A stretch of 64,000 nt of DNA from Croceivirga radicis (lineage in GTDB: Bacteria > Bacteroidota > Bacteroidia > Flavobacteriales > Flavobacteriaceae), in contig NZ_MTBC01000001.1 in the NCBI RefSeq assembly GCF_002072105.2, positions 372,001 to 436,000 of the forward strand, read 5' to 3'. Position 1 is the first letter of the stretch; the number at the start of each line of letters is the position of its first letter. The notes beneath the pieces were generated by a model that had not been told where the DNA came from, searched no databases, and saw only the letters and a program-made list of their open reading frames with translations. Shown piece after piece: positions 9,102-19,212 of the stretch. The position numbers and the translations under genes are program-made.

Positions 9102-9959
9102 TTAAAAAAGCTCGTCAAAGCTAAAAATATTGTCCACGCGAGCACCTTTTTCTGTTTCTTTTATGGAACAGATTTGATTGTGCGCGTCATGCTCAAAAAA
9201 CAGTAAAAGATTGTCTTTTATAGCACTATTTAAAAAGTTATTTTTTTCATCTAGAGTTAGTAAAGGTCTGGTATCATACCCCATTACATATGGTAAGGGA
9301 ATATGCCCTACGGTTGGAATTAAATCGGCCATAAAAACCAATGTTTTTCCTTTATAGTCAATATACGGAAGCATTTGTTTATCCGTATGGCCATCTACAA
9401 ACCGTATTCCAAAACCAAGCTCTGATGTTTTTATAAAGGTTGAATTGCCCCGTTCTATAAAACACAACTGACCACTTTCTTGCATAGGCACTAGGTTTTC
9501 TTTTAGAAAAGAGGCCTTTTCCCGGGCATTTGGTTTTGTTGCCCATAGCCAATGCTCCTCATTGGTCCAGAATTTTGCATTTTTAAAAGCGGGTTCATAA
9601 CCCGTTCTATCTTTATTCCATTGGATACAACCACCGGAATGATCAAAATGAAGGTGGGTTAAAAAAACGTCGGTAATATCATCTTTAGAAAATCCAAGGT
9701 TAGCTAAGGAATTTTCTATAGTATGGTTTCCCCATCTATGGTAATAGCTAAAAAATTTGTCGGACTGTTTATTGCCTAATCCTGTATCTATTAAAATTAA
9801 TCGGTTACCATCTTCAATTAATAGGGAACGGGCGGCAATATCAATTAGATTGTTGTTGTCTGCAGGATTTGTTTTGTTCCAAATAGTTTTGGGTACTACG
9901 CCAAACATAGCACCTCCATCTAATTTAAAATTACCTGTTTCAACGGTATATAACGTCAT
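9102..9959 (-). CDS. MBL-fold metallo-hydrolase (lactonase-like)
   Basis: 285 residues without a signal peptide. The metallo-beta-lactamase-fold zinc motif is THLHFDHSGG. Other ligands are likely the His in RFVDGHTDKQM and the Asp in VFMADLIP, with a final His in FFEHDAH. The N-terminal region (MFGVVPKTIW) and the layout match the AHL-lactonase/AttM-like branch, whose members hydrolyse lactones or similar esters. Naming a quorum-quenching role would go beyond the evidence. It is first in the probable operon MBL-S8-M1. The start ATG at 9959 gives the standard family N-terminus. Confidence 0.88.
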   Translation of the reverse strand: MTLYTVETGNFKLDGGAMFGVVPKTIWNKTNPADNNNLIDIAARSLLIEDGNRLILIDTGLGNKQSDKFFSYYHRWGNHTIENSLANLGFSKDDITDVFLTHLHFDHSGGCIQWNKDRTGYEPAFKNAKFWTNEEHWLWATKPNAREKASFLKENLVPMQESGQLCFIERGNSTFIKTSELGFGIRFVDGHTDKQMLPYIDYKGKTLVFMADLIPTVGHIPLPYVMGYDTRPLLTLDEKNNFLNSAIKDNLLLFFEHDAHNQICSIKETEKGARVDNIFSFDELF

Positions 9960-10155
9960 GTAGTCTGCAATCTATACTAAAATGGCACGTAAAATAAGAA
10001 ACCAAGGTGTAATCACCTTAAAAACATCTTATTATTATTTCTTTTTTAACAAATGCTTTTCCATTCAATTTATCTATTTGTTGATTTGGTTTTCTATGCC
10101 TTATAGAAGTAATGATTTTAAAAGAAAAAGGTTATTTTACCAAAAAATTTAAAAT

Positions 10156-12024
10156 ATGGTAGAATTAGCAGGTATAATCATTTTGGGGATTATTGCACAA
10201 TGGGTGGCTTGGCGTCTAAAATTACCCGCCATTCTTCCGCTAATTTTAATTGGTCTCTTGGTAGGGCCAATAGCAACCATGTTTACAGAGGATGGTCAAA
10301 AATTAATTGAGCCTATTTGGAACGGGGAAAAAGGTCTTTTTCCAGGAGAAGGATTATATTATTTTGTTTCCTTAGCCATAAGCATAATTTTATTTGAAGG
10401 AGGGCTTACACTAAAGCGTTCAGAAATTGCTAATGTAGGTCCGGTAATTACCAAGCTTATTATTGTTGGTTCCGTGGTTACCTTTTTTGGGGCTGGAGTA
10501 GCTGCGCATTATTTGTTTGACCTTTCATGGCAAATATCGTTTCTATTCTCAGCGCTAATCATAGTAACAGGACCAACAGTTATTACTCCTATTCTAAGAA
10601 ACATACCGTTAAAAAAAGATGTTTCTACGGTATTAAAATGGGAGGGCATACTTATTGATCCAATAGGTGCCCTAGTTGCTGTTTTGGTATTTGAATTTAT
10701 AAGTGTGGGCGAAGGTTCCGGATATACACAAACGGCTTTGATAGAGTTTGGTAAAATTATTTTATTTGGTAGCACTTTTGGCTTTACGTTTGCACATGCT
10801 CTTGCTTTTGCCATAAAAAGAAATTTTATACCACATTATTTACTAAACGTTGTTTCTTTATCAGCAGTACTACTGGTTTTTGTAGAATCGGACTTATTTG
10901 CGCACGAATCTGGGTTATTAGCGGTTGTGGTAATGGGTATGGTATTGGGCAATATGAACTTACCTAACCTTAAAGAACTCCTTTATTTCAAAGAATCTTT
11001 AAGCGTCTTGTTAATATCCATTCTGTTTATTTTACTGGCCGCGAATATTAATATATCTGACCTTGAACTATTAGTGAACTGGAATACCGTTTGGCTTTTC
11101 TTGGCAGTAGTTTTTGTAATACGGCCAATTGGAGTTTTCTTGAGTACCCAAGGCTCTAATTTAAAATTAAAAGAACGCTTATTTATTGGATGGGTTGGAC
11201 CAAGAGGTATAGTGGCCGCTGGTATAGCCTCTTTGTTCGGCTCTAAATTATTGGCTAAAGGTGAAGTTGGTGCAGAATACATTACCCCCTTGGTTTTTGT
11301 GATTGTTTTGGGTACGGTATTGTTAAATGCCACTACCGCTAGGCTATTTGCCCGTTTGGTAGGCGTTTTCCTTACCAAGTCCGAAGGTATTTTAATTATT
11401 GGCGCATCAAAGGTTTCTAGGTTAATTGCCAAGTATTTAAAAAAGAACAAAAGACATGTAGTACTTATAGATAGTAATCAGAATAATATAGAAAAAGCGA
11501 AAGCTTCTGGCCTTGAAGCTTTTGTTGCAGATATTTATTCAGATACATTAACGGACAATATTGAGTTAAACGACATGGGTTACTTAATGGCCATGACAGG
11601 AAACTCTGACATAAACAAATTCGCAATTGAAAAATTTACCTCACAGTTTGGTGAAAATGGTTCGTTTAGGTTGGTAGATTCAGATGAAATGAATAATCCG
11701 GATAACAACCCAAAAGAGGGATTGTTTTCCCATACGGATGATTTTATCAAGCTAACCGAAACTGCGAGAAAGAATAGTACCATCCACGAGATAATGATTA
11801 AAGATCGTGAGCATTATGAAGCCATGATAGAGCTTACAAAGGCCAATAATGCTATTATCCCGTTATTTTTAAAACAACCAGATGGCGATTTGGTTATCAT
11901 TCCTTCTTTCAGTAAAGAATTCACAGAAATAGAAGAAGGCAGCCAATTGGTTTATTTAGGAGAAGAATTTGAATTTATAGAAGAACAACTTGATGATACA
12001 GAAGAAACTAATTTAAACGATTAA
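10156..12024 (+). CDS. Cation:proton antiporter (CPA1 type) with TrkA-N-like domain
   Basis: 622 residues. The first ~400 form a multi-pass membrane domain with repeated hydrophobic helices and family motifs such as LFEGGLTLK, GPTVITPIL, DPIGALVAVLVFEF and GPRGIVAAGIASL, as in Na+(K+)/H+ antiporters. A Rossmann-type TrkA-N domain follows (ILIIGASKVSRLIAKYL, then VVLIDSNQNNIEKAK), suggesting NAD(H) control of transport. The acidic C-terminus (about 560-622) may be a further regulatory part. It exchanges monovalent cations for protons across the inner membrane, fitting a marine lifestyle. It stands alone, divergent from the MBL-fold gene and followed by a strong two-way terminator. The ion preference cannot be read from the sequence. 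Confidence 0.92.
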   Translation: MVELAGIIILGIIAQWVAWRLKLPAILPLILIGLLVGPIATMFTEDGQKLIEPIWNGEKGLFPGEGLYYFVSLAISIILFEGGLTLKRSEIANVGPVITKLIIVGSVVTFFGAGVAAHYLFDLSWQISFLFSALIIVTGPTVITPILRNIPLKKDVSTVLKWEGILIDPIGALVAVLVFEFISVGEGSGYTQTALIEFGKIILFGSTFGFTFAHALAFAIKRNFIPHYLLNVVSLSAVLLVFVESDLFAHESGLLAVVVMGMVLGNMNLPNLKELLYFKESLSVLLISILFILLAANINISDLELLVNWNTVWLFLAVVFVIRPIGVFLSTQGSNLKLKERLFIGWVGPRGIVAAGIASLFGSKLLAKGEVGAEYITPLVFVIVLGTVLLNATTARLFARLVGVFLTKSEGILIIGASKVSRLIAKYLKKNKRHVVLIDSNQNNIEKAKASGLEAFVADIYSDTLTDNIELNDMGYLMAMTGNSDINKFAIEKFTSQFGENGSFRLVDSDEMNNPDNNPKEGLFSHTDDFIKLTETARKNSTIHEIMIKDREHYEAMIELTKANNAIIPLFLKQPDGDLVIIPSFSKEFTEIEEGSQLVYLGEEFEFIEEQLDDTEETNLND

Positions 12025-12074
12025 TGCAGGGTTTCTATTCTTAAATAGTTCTTGGGATTTATTTTATAAAATCA

Positions 12075-12100
12075 AAAAAGCGGCAAATTTGCCGCTTTTT
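12075..12100. terminator. Bidirectional terminator between antiporter and lepA
   Basis: A perfect 26-bp palindrome with core GCGGCAAATTTGCCGC has A5 on its left arm and a T-run on the right. It lies between two convergent genes and should end both transcripts. Confidence 0.9.
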
Positions 12101-12101
12101 T

Positions 12102-13898
12102 TTAATCGTTTAGTTTTAAAACCGCCATGAACGCTTGCTGTGGTATTTCTACATTACCCACTTGTCGCATACGTTTTTTACCTTTCTTTTGCTTTTCCAA
12201 AAGTTTACGCTTTCTAGAAATATCCCCACCATAACATTTGGCCGTTACATCCTTTCTAAGTGCTTTTATTGTTTCCCTAGAAATAATTTTGGAGCCAATA
12301 GCGGCTTGTATAGGAATATCAAACTGTTGTCTTGGGATAAGTTCTTTCAACTTCTCGCACATCTTTTTGCCAATTGTATGTGCATTATCAAAATGTACCA
12401 AAGCAGACAAGGCGTCCACTGGCTGTGAGTTCAATAAAATATCTACACGCACCAATTTAGATACACGCATTCCAATTGGGGCATAATCAAAAGAAGCATA
12501 ACCTTTAGAAACGGTCTTTAAGCGATCGTAAAAGTCAAATACAATCTCTGCCAATGGCATATCAAAACTTAATTCTACACGCTCTGGTGTTAAATAAGTC
12601 TGATTGGTAATTTGGCCACGTTTATCAATACACAAAGACATTACGTTACCAACAAAATCTGATTTGGTAATAATAGTTGCCTTAATGTACGGCTCCTCTA
12701 CGCGGTCTAGCGTAGATGGGTCTGGCAAGTCTGATGGATTGTTAACAATTAGAATCTCTTGAGTATTTTTAGTGGTAAAGGCGTGGTAGCTTACGTTGGG
12801 TACCGTAGTGATAACCGTCATATTAAACTCACGCTCCAAACGTTCTTGAATAATTTCCATGTGCAGCATACCTAAGAACCCACAACGGAAACCAAAACCA
12901 AGAGCAGCGCTACTTTCAGGAGCAAACACTAGAGACGCATCATTTAACTGAAGCTTTTCCATAGAGGAACGTAATTCTTCAAAATCTTCAGTGTCTACCG
13001 GATAAATTCCTGCAAAAACCATTGGTTTTACATCTTCAAAACCTGCTATAGGTCTTGTAGATGGGTTGTCTGTTAGCGTAATGGTATCACCAACCTTTAC
13101 CTCCCTAGCATCTTTTATACCGGTTATTAGATAACCAACATCTCCGGTGCTAATTTTTTGTTTTGGATGCTGTACTAGTTTAAGCGTACCAATTTCATCG
13201 GCAAAGTAACTTTTGCCCGTTGCCATAAATTTAATTTTCTGACCCTTTTTTATTTCACCGTTTAAAACCCTAAAATAGGTCTCTACACCTCTAAATGGAT
13301 TATAGACCGAGTCAAAAACCAAAGCCTGTAAAGGTTCTTCCGGATTGCCTTCCGGAGCAGGAACCCTATTGATAATAGCCTCTAATATTTCTTCAATCCC
13401 TATACCTGTTTTGGCACTGGCCGGTATCACGTCTTCTGGAGCACAACCTAACAAGTCTACAATATCATCCGTTACCTCTTCTGGATTTGCACTAGGCAGG
13501 TCTACTTTGTTTAGTACCGGAATAATTTCCAAATCGTTTTCTAATGCCAAGTATAAGTTAGAAATGGTCTGGGCCTGTATGCTTTGGGCGGCATCTACAA
13601 CCAACAAAGCTCCCTCGCATGCCGCTATAGACCTGGAAACTTCGTATGAAAAATCTACGTGACCAGGAGTGTCAATAAGATTTAAGACATAAGTTTCCCC
13701 CTTAAAATTGTATTCCATCTGTATGGCATGACTTTTAATGGTAATGCCACGTTCGCGCTCCAAGTCCATGCTATCCAACAATTGGTCTTGTTTTTCTCTT
13801 TCGGTAACAGAACCGGTAAAATCCAACAGGCGGTCTGCTAAGGTACTTTTACCATGGTCTATATGTGCAATAATGCAGAAGTTTCTTATGTGCTTCAT
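12102..13898 (-). CDS. lepA: Elongation factor 4 (LepA)
   Basis: 598 residues, the usual length. This translational GTPase acts on stalled or mis-translocated ribosomes. G1 ([10 protein letters not shown]), G2/switch I ([11 protein letters not shown]), G3 (DTPGHVDF) and G4 (NKVDLPS) are all present. The LepA-specific C-terminal region is seen in [20 protein letters not shown] and [15 protein letters not shown]. It is monocistronic, with a TATCTTTG -7 element about 24 bp upstream and a two-way terminator after it. Confidence 0.98.
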   Translation of the reverse strand: MKHIRNFCIIAHIDHGKSTLADRLLDFTGSVTEREKQDQLLDSMDLERERGITIKSHAIQMEYNFKGETYVLNLIDTPGHVDFSYEVSRSIAACEGALLVVDAAQSIQAQTISNLYLALENDLEIIPVLNKVDLPSANPEEVTDDIVDLLGCAPEDVIPASAKTGIGIEEILEAIINRVPAPEGNPEEPLQALVFDSVYNPFRGVETYFRVLNGEIKKGQKIKFMATGKSYFADEIGTLKLVQHPKQKISTGDVGYLITGIKDAREVKVGDTITLTDNPSTRPIAGFEDVKPMVFAGIYPVDTEDFEELRSSMEKLQLNDASLVFAPESSAALGFGFRCGFLGMLHMEIIQERLEREFNMTVITTVPNVSYHAFTTKNTQEILIVNNPSDLPDPSTLDRVEEPYIKATIITKSDFVGNVMSLCIDKRGQITNQTYLTPERVELSFDMPLAEIVFDFYDRLKTVSKGYASFDYAPIGMRVSKLVRVDILLNSQPVDALSALVHFDNAHTIGKKMCEKLKELIPRQQFDIPIQAAIGSKIISRETIKALRKDVTAKCYGGDISRKRKLLEKQKKGKKRMRQVGNVEIPQQAFMAVLKLND

Positions 13899-13921
13899 TC
13901 AAGGAATGATTTTTAAATATG

Positions 13922-13929
13922 CAAAGATA
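13922..13929 (-). promoter_or_regulatory. Probable lepA promoter -7 element
   Basis: TATCTTTG on the minus strand fits the Bacteroidota -7 consensus TAnnTTTG and lies 24 bp before the lepA ATG. I did not find TTG at the expected -33 position. Confidence 0.5.
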
Positions 13930-14078
13930 CTATAAGGAATTTTGATTGCTTAAAAAATATAGCGTCTATAAGGGTATTTGGTAAAATTTGAGCAGATTAT
14001 TTAAAGAAGGTCTAAAATGCAATAAGTTATTACTGCCAAAAAAATAATTTACTAGATTTGAAGCATATCCAACTTACC

Positions 14079-16493
14079 ATGCATCGATTATGTTCCCTCT
14101 TACTAATTAGCCTTTTTGCATCCCTATCATATTCACAAGCGTTTGATGTTTCTGGAAAGATAATTGACCAAGATGGCCAGCCCATCTCATTTGCTAATGT
14201 CCTATTATTGAGTGCTAAAGACTCTACCTTCATAAAGGGAACATCTGCATCTGAAGAAGGTGTTTTTGTGTTTGAAGAAGTAGAACCAGCGCTATATTTT
14301 TTAAAAGCAAGTTATATTAACAATCAGTCTTCTTTATTGGGAATAGATGTAAAAGAAAGCGTTCAGATAGGTGCATTAATTATACCCTTAAATGTAGAGG
14401 AGTTAAATGAAGTGGTTGTAGCCGCGCAGAAGCCTACGGTTAAAAGACTCGCAGATCGGATTGTTTTTAATGTAGAAAACACGGTAGTTAGCCAAGGTTC
14501 AACTTTAGATATTTTAAAAAGTACTCCCGGAGTTATAGAAAATCAAGGTGGTTTTTTGATAAGGGGTCGAAAAGCAACAATCTATTTAAACAACAGAAAA
14601 GTTCAACTTTCCAATGATGAGGTTAATGATTTATTGAAAGGGTTTTCCGGGGTAAATATAAAGTCTGTTGAGGTTATGGCAATGCCGCCCGCCAGTTACG
14701 ATGCAGAATCTGGTCCTATTATAAATATTATTACAAATAAAAGTGTTTTACCGGGTTATAAGGGTAGCGTTAATGGCACCTATACCCAAGCTGTTTTTCC
14801 TAAATACAGTGTTGGTACCAGTCATTATTTTAAGACTGATAAATTAAATTTGTTCGCGAATTATTCTTACAACCCAAAAAAAGAAATTAGAAAGACTAAA
14901 AAGGGAATTAATTTTATTAATGATGCCAATCAGGTTTTCTCGATTTGGGATACAGATCTTGAAGAGCTCAAAAGGGCAAAATCACACAATGTTACTGTAA
15001 CAGTAGACTATAAGTTAAACGATAAAAACAGTTTAAATTTTTCAAGCTATTATTTAAACAACCCAAATGAGACCAATAATGGTAATTCTGTAACTACTAT
15101 TCTGAACAATCAAAAAACGATAGATTCTACATTTCGTACAATAAACCAATTAGAAAGAGATAATACCAATTTTGCTGCAGACCTTACATTTACCCATAGA
15201 TTAAAAAAAGATGGGGCCAAGTTGGACATTAATACCCATTACACCAATTATTCTGAAAATTTTCAACAAGCACTTAACTCTAATTATTTTGATGCATCTG
15301 CTAATGGAGTTAGAAGCTTTGGTTTTGATACAAGTTCAAAACAAGATATTGAAATATTCATAGGTCAATTAGATATAACAACGCCCATAGGCAATGGTTC
15401 TTTGGATGCTGGACTAAAAGCTTCTGTGATTAACTCTGAAAGTAACATTGATTATTTTAATTTCTCAGGCTCAGATGAATCCATAAGCCCGAATTTATCA
15501 GATAATTTTTTATATGATGAAAATATTTACGCTGCCTACGCATCTCTTGTAAAAGATTGGGACAAATGGTCTTTAAAGGCAGGGATTAGAGGAGAGTATA
15601 CAGATGCAAAGGGTACATCCCTGAACCTAGGATTAGCAAATGATCAAAACTTTTTTGAGTTGTTTCCATCATTATACATATTGCATACGCTTAACGAAAA
15701 AAATAGTCTAGCGTTCGATTATAATCGAGGTCTTGACCGTCCAAGATATAATGATTTAAATCCGTTTAGGAATTTTGTAAATGAGAATGATTTTGAAGAG
15801 GGAAATGCTAGGTTAACCGCTAGTTTTACTCAAAATTTCAATTTAAATTACACCTATAATGACGAATGGTTTTTTGATTTGTATTACAGAGATAATGGCC
15901 AACTCATAGAAAATTTAACATTTCAAGACAATGAAAACCTTACACAAAGAAAGCTAAAGCAAAACGTTTTAGAAAGTATATCGTATGGTTTTGATATTAC
16001 ATTTAGTAAGGGTATTATAGACCCGTGGTACTTATATGCTTATATTTCTATTTTTCATGAACATTTGGATGTAATTGCTGTAGAAAGCAATAACGCAATG
16101 CAACGATCTAGTGTAGATGGTCTATACGCCTATTGGGCAAATTATTTAACTTTGTCTAAAGATGGTACTTTCACAGGAGAACTGGGCTTCTCTTACATGT
16201 CAAATTTTAATTTTGGAACGTATATACAAGACGAACAAATTAACCTTTCTCTGGGTTTGAGAAAATCGTTATGGAATAACCGGGCGGCATTTTCCTTAAC
16301 CATAGAAGATATTTTGGAAGAATATGTGCCTACCTACACCTCTAAATACCTAAATCAAGACAACTATTACAAAAGAAGACCAGAAACCCAATTTGTTCGA
16401 TTTGGATTTACCTATAATTTCGGCAACTTTAGGCTGTCAGATAATCAAAGAGCAATTAGCAAGAGAGAACGAGAAAGATTAAAATCAGAGTAG
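14079..16493 (+). CDS. Outer-membrane beta-barrel protein of the TonB-receptor-like family
   Basis: 804 residues from the ATG at 14079; an in-frame TTG at 14058 would add seven residues. A signal peptide (LCSLLLISLFASLSYSQ) is followed by a carboxypeptidase-regulatory-like domain (about 20-95, VSGKIIDQDGQPISFANV). A plug-like region (100-220) contains IVFNVENTVVSQGSTLDILKS-type residues and GFLIRGRKATIYLNNRKV. The rest alternates aromatic and polar residues as in a large beta-barrel (OMP_b-brl_3 type). Such proteins import or bind nutrients at the outer membrane. No SusD partner, sigma/anti-sigma pair or substrate enzymes adjoin it, so the ligand is unknown. The terminal segment RLSDNQRAISKRERERLKSE is unusually basic for a barrel end. 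Confidence 0.85.
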   Translation: MHRLCSLLLISLFASLSYSQAFDVSGKIIDQDGQPISFANVLLLSAKDSTFIKGTSASEEGVFVFEEVEPALYFLKASYINNQSSLLGIDVKESVQIGALIIPLNVEELNEVVVAAQKPTVKRLADRIVFNVENTVVSQGSTLDILKSTPGVIENQGGFLIRGRKATIYLNNRKVQLSNDEVNDLLKGFSGVNIKSVEVMAMPPASYDAESGPIINIITNKSVLPGYKGSVNGTYTQAVFPKYSVGTSHYFKTDKLNLFANYSYNPKKEIRKTKKGINFINDANQVFSIWDTDLEELKRAKSHNVTVTVDYKLNDKNSLNFSSYYLNNPNETNNGNSVTTILNNQKTIDSTFRTINQLERDNTNFAADLTFTHRLKKDGAKLDINTHYTNYSENFQQALNSNYFDASANGVRSFGFDTSSKQDIEIFIGQLDITTPIGNGSLDAGLKASVINSESNIDYFNFSGSDESISPNLSDNFLYDENIYAAYASLVKDWDKWSLKAGIRGEYTDAKGTSLNLGLANDQNFFELFPSLYILHTLNEKNSLAFDYNRGLDRPRYNDLNPFRNFVNENDFEEGNARLTASFTQNFNLNYTYNDEWFFDLYYRDNGQLIENLTFQDNENLTQRKLKQNVLESISYGFDITFSKGIIDPWYLYAYISIFHEHLDVIAVESNNAMQRSSVDGLYAYWANYLTLSKDGTFTGELGFSYMSNFNFGTYIQDEQINLSLGLRKSLWNNRAAFSLTIEDILEEYVPTYTSKYLNQDNYYKRRPETQFVRFGFTYNFGNFRLSDNQRAISKRERERLKSE

Positions 16494-16536
16494 ATTTCTT
16501 AGAATTTGTAATTTTGCCTATCAAAAATTAAAAGAA

Positions 16537-17529
16537 TTGCCAAAGATAGGAGACATTCAACTGCCAGAATTTCCATTGTTGCTAGCCCCTATGGAAGACG
16601 TTAGTGACCCACCCTTTAGAGCGCTTTGTAAAGAAAATGGTGCCGATGTGGTGTATACTGAATTTATATCTTCTGAAGGATTGATAAGGGATGCGGCCAA
16701 GAGTGTAATGAAGTTGGATATTTATGAAAAAGAACGCCCAGTAGGTATTCAAATATTTGGTGCGGAAATGGATTCCATGCTAGAAGCAGTAGATATAGTG
16801 GAACGTTCAAGACCAGATATAATAGATATAAATTTTGGTTGTCCGGTAAAAAAGGTAGTATCCAAAAATGCCGGCGCTGGTATTTTACGGGATATTCCAT
16901 TAATGGTAAAACTTACGGAGGCCATGGTAAAACGCACCAACTTACCCATTACCGTAAAAACTAGATTAGGCTGGGATTCTGATTCTATCAAAATAGTTGA
17001 AGTTGCAGAAAGATTACAAGATGTAGGCATAAAGGCTATATCTATTCACGGTAGAACCAGGGTACAGATGTATAAAGGCAATGCTAATTGGGAGCCCATA
17101 GCTGCAGTTAAGAACAATCCTAGAATGCATATTCCGGTTTTTGGAAATGGAGATGTAGATACTCCGGAAGCAGCAGTAAAAATGCGAGACGATTTCGGTT
17201 TGGACGGAGCAATGATTGGCCGTGCCAGTATTGGAAATCCATGGTTTTTTAATCAGGTTAAACACTATTTCAAGACAGGAGAACATTTACCACCGCCAAA
17301 CATGGCACAACGTGTAGAAGCCGCACGTAGGCACCTACAAATGAGTATAGATTGGAAAGGTGAAAAGCTTGGTGTTTTTGAGACTAGAAGACATTACACT
17401 AATTATTTTAAAGGAATACCCCATTTTAAAGAATACCGCATGAAAATGGTGACCAGTGATGAAGCCGCCGATGTTTTTGCTACGTTTGATGAGGTATTGG
17501 AGAAATTTGCAGATTATCAGTTTGCCTAA
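16537..17529 (+). CDS. dusB: tRNA-dihydrouridine synthase B
   Basis: 330 residues. The enzyme reduces uridines in the tRNA D-loop using FMN and NADPH. Family motifs are LLAPMEDVSDPPFRALC at the start, INFGCPVKKVVSKNAGAGIL with the catalytic Cys, TVKTRLGWD, and ISIHGRTRVQMYKG. The start is TTG at 16537: no ATG occurs in frame upstream back to the previous gene, and PKIGDIQLPEFPLLLAP is the natural beginning. A TAATTTTG element lies at 16509-16516, about 20 bp before the start. The stop codon directly abuts the stop of the convergent permease gene. Confidence 0.95.
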   Translation: MPKIGDIQLPEFPLLLAPMEDVSDPPFRALCKENGADVVYTEFISSEGLIRDAAKSVMKLDIYEKERPVGIQIFGAEMDSMLEAVDIVERSRPDIIDINFGCPVKKVVSKNAGAGILRDIPLMVKLTEAMVKRTNLPITVKTRLGWDSDSIKIVEVAERLQDVGIKAISIHGRTRVQMYKGNANWEPIAAVKNNPRMHIPVFGNGDVDTPEAAVKMRDDFGLDGAMIGRASIGNPWFFNQVKHYFKTGEHLPPPNMAQRVEAARRHLQMSIDWKGEKLGVFETRRHYTNYFKGIPHFKEYRMKMVTSDEAADVFATFDEVLEKFADYQFA

Positions 17530-18744
17530 TTAATTTATGGCTAAAAGCTTTTTGGTGATGCGGCTACTGGCAATTTTGGCCGAAATAAGACCAAGTACAA
17601 ATATGGTGGCTAACACAATAAGTAGATTAATCCATTGAAATTCTACCGGGTAAGCCAAACTAGGGGTTATTTTAAGCCATTTAAAAGCAAGTTGGGAGCC
17701 CACGATCAATACACCTAAGAAAAGACCGAATACCCCACCAAAAGAGGTGACCATAAGCCCTTGATAAAAGTAAATTTTTCTTAACTGCTTAATAGTGGCA
17801 CCAAGGGCAAATAAGGTTCTTGAGTTTTGTTGTTTGTCCAAAATCATCATAATAATGGCCCCAACAACATTAAAAAGGGCAATGATTAACACAAGGGTAA
17901 AAATTAGGTATGTTGCTAAATTTTCCGTGTTTAACATTCGGTATAGTGTTCCGTTCATTTCACGCCTGTTTAGCACCTTAATATTTTTACCAAATACTTC
18001 TTTTAATTTCGCTTGGGTTTCGTCCAATTTGTTTTCATCCTTAATTTTAAAATTTATACCAGAAACCTCATTAGGATTTTTATCCAAAAAAGCCTGTGTT
18101 ATTGGTAATTGGGCAAAAACATACTTCTTATCCAAATTGTCTTCTACGGAGTAGACACCACTGGCAACAACAGAAAGTTGATTATAAAAGTTATTAGAAC
18201 TTAATGCGTTTGCAGAAATAGAACCTTTGCCAGGCTTAAGGGTTATTATGCTTAGTGGCTTGGTATAATTGTTTAAAGGGCCACCCAAAAGATTAAAAAC
18301 ACCCATTCCTATTACCACTTGGTTTTCTGCAACGCCCCAATTGCCAAATACTAGGGTGCTGTCTATAGCGGTGGTTTTTTTATATGCAGTATCTATACCT
18401 TTTATGTGGGCTATATGATTTTTACCATCATAGCTAAGATAAACACGCTCCTCAATCTCTTTTGCGTAAGAGGCTATATTTTCTAATTTTTCTAGTTGAT
18501 GCTGAGTCTCTTCTGAAAAACTAAAAAATTTCCCTTCTATTGGAACGGCTTTTAAATCAGGGTCAAAAACGTTGGTAAACTGTAGACTAAATGTTTTAAG
18601 TCCCGCAAACGCAGATAATACGATAAACAGAGCGGCCGCACCGATAACAATTACCAAAAAAGTGATAAAATTAATAATGTTTACCGCATTTTGGCTGCTC
18701 TTAGAACGGAGGTAGCGCCCAGCTATGTAAGTCGATAATGACAA
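17530..18744 (-). CDS. FtsX/LolC-LolE family ABC transporter permease
   Basis: 404 residues. One N-terminal membrane helix (VNIINFITFLVIVIGAAALFIVL part, about 21-47), a large periplasmic domain (50-265) and three C-terminal helices (about 275-400) give the standard MacB/FtsX/LolC topology. The start AGRYLRSKSSQNAVNIINF is typical of lipoprotein-releasing permeases, which move lipoproteins off the inner membrane. The start codon is TTG, since no upstream ATG is possible after the rbfA stop 3 bp away. It is co-transcribed with rbfA. The partner ATPase is not in the operon. Its stop abuts that of dusB on the other strand. Confidence 0.87.
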   Translation of the reverse strand: MSLSTYIAGRYLRSKSSQNAVNIINFITFLVIVIGAAALFIVLSAFAGLKTFSLQFTNVFDPDLKAVPIEGKFFSFSEETQHQLEKLENIASYAKEIEERVYLSYDGKNHIAHIKGIDTAYKKTTAIDSTLVFGNWGVAENQVVIGMGVFNLLGGPLNNYTKPLSIITLKPGKGSISANALSSNNFYNQLSVVASGVYSVEDNLDKKYVFAQLPITQAFLDKNPNEVSGINFKIKDENKLDETQAKLKEVFGKNIKVLNRREMNGTLYRMLNTENLATYLIFTLVLIIALFNVVGAIIMMILDKQQNSRTLFALGATIKQLRKIYFYQGLMVTSFGGVFGLFLGVLIVGSQLAFKWLKITPSLAYPVEFQWINLLIVLATIFVLGLISAKIASSRITKKLLAIN

Positions 18745-18747
18745 TGG

Positions 18748-19143
18748 TTACGATTTTTTCCGCTTATCTAAAAGGCTACGGTCCTCTATAGGATTTTCAA
18801 TTCCTTTTAAAGACTGCTCTATTCCATCAATATAATCAAGAGAATCATCTTTATAAAAAATAAGATTGGGTACCCGCCTTAACTGATTTTTTGTGCGCTG
18901 TGCCAATTCGTGCTTAATCAACGGTTCATTAGATTTAATACCCTCCAATAATTCGTCAGCATTTTTAGACGGAAAGATAGAAACGTAAACTTTGGCAATA
19001 GACAGGTCTGTGGTAATTGTGACTTTTGAAACGGAAATCAAAGTTCCTTTTAACCCACCATCCGTTGCTGCTCGTTGTAAAACCTCTGCTATGTCTTGTT
19101 GGATAATACCAGCTATTTTACGTTGTCTTTGTGATTGTTCCAT
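18748..19143 (-). CDS. rbfA: 30S ribosome-binding factor A
   Basis: 131 residues. RbfA binds the maturing 30S subunit and assists 16S rRNA 5'-end processing. The start (SQRQRKIAGIIQQDIAEVLQ) and the KH-type core (ISVSKVTITTDLSIAKVYVSIFP, then RVPNLIFYKDDSLDYI) are diagnostic. It is first in an operon with a LolC/E-type permease 3 bp downstream. A TAATTTTG element ends only 4 bp before its ATG, so the mRNA may have almost no leader. Confidence 0.95.
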   Translation of the reverse strand: MEQSQRQRKIAGIIQQDIAEVLQRAATDGGLKGTLISVSKVTITTDLSIAKVYVSIFPSKNADELLEGIKSNEPLIKHELAQRTKNQLRRVPNLIFYKDDSLDYIDGIEQSLKGIENPIEDRSLLDKRKKS

Positions 19144-19147
19144 ACTG

Positions 19148-19155
19148 CAAAATTA
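19148..19155 (-). promoter_or_regulatory. Probable rbfA -7 element very close to the start codon
   Basis: TAATTTTG on the minus strand matches TAnnTTTG. Four bases separate it from the rbfA ATG, so a transcript starting at the normal distance would be leaderless or nearly so. No well-spaced TTG was found. Confidence 0.45.
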
Positions 19156-19164
19156 TTCATTTCA

Positions 19165-19194
19165 TTGGCAATGTGAACTATTACCGTAATTTTA
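19165..19194 (+). promoter_or_regulatory. Probable promoter of the methylmalonyl-CoA epimerase gene
   Basis: TTG at 19165-19167, a 19-bp spacer, then TAATTTTA at 19187-19194. Only the last base departs from TTG-N19-TAnnTTTG. The ATG follows 18 bp later. The rbfA promoter lies immediately beside it on the other strand. Confidence 0.6.
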
Positions 19195-19212
19195 GGTAAA
19201 AATTACAAGTTC

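Noticed and set aside
10983-11450. 155-residue minus-strand ORF opposite the antiporter
   Set aside because: Shadow of the antiporter's membrane region, without any recognisable feature.
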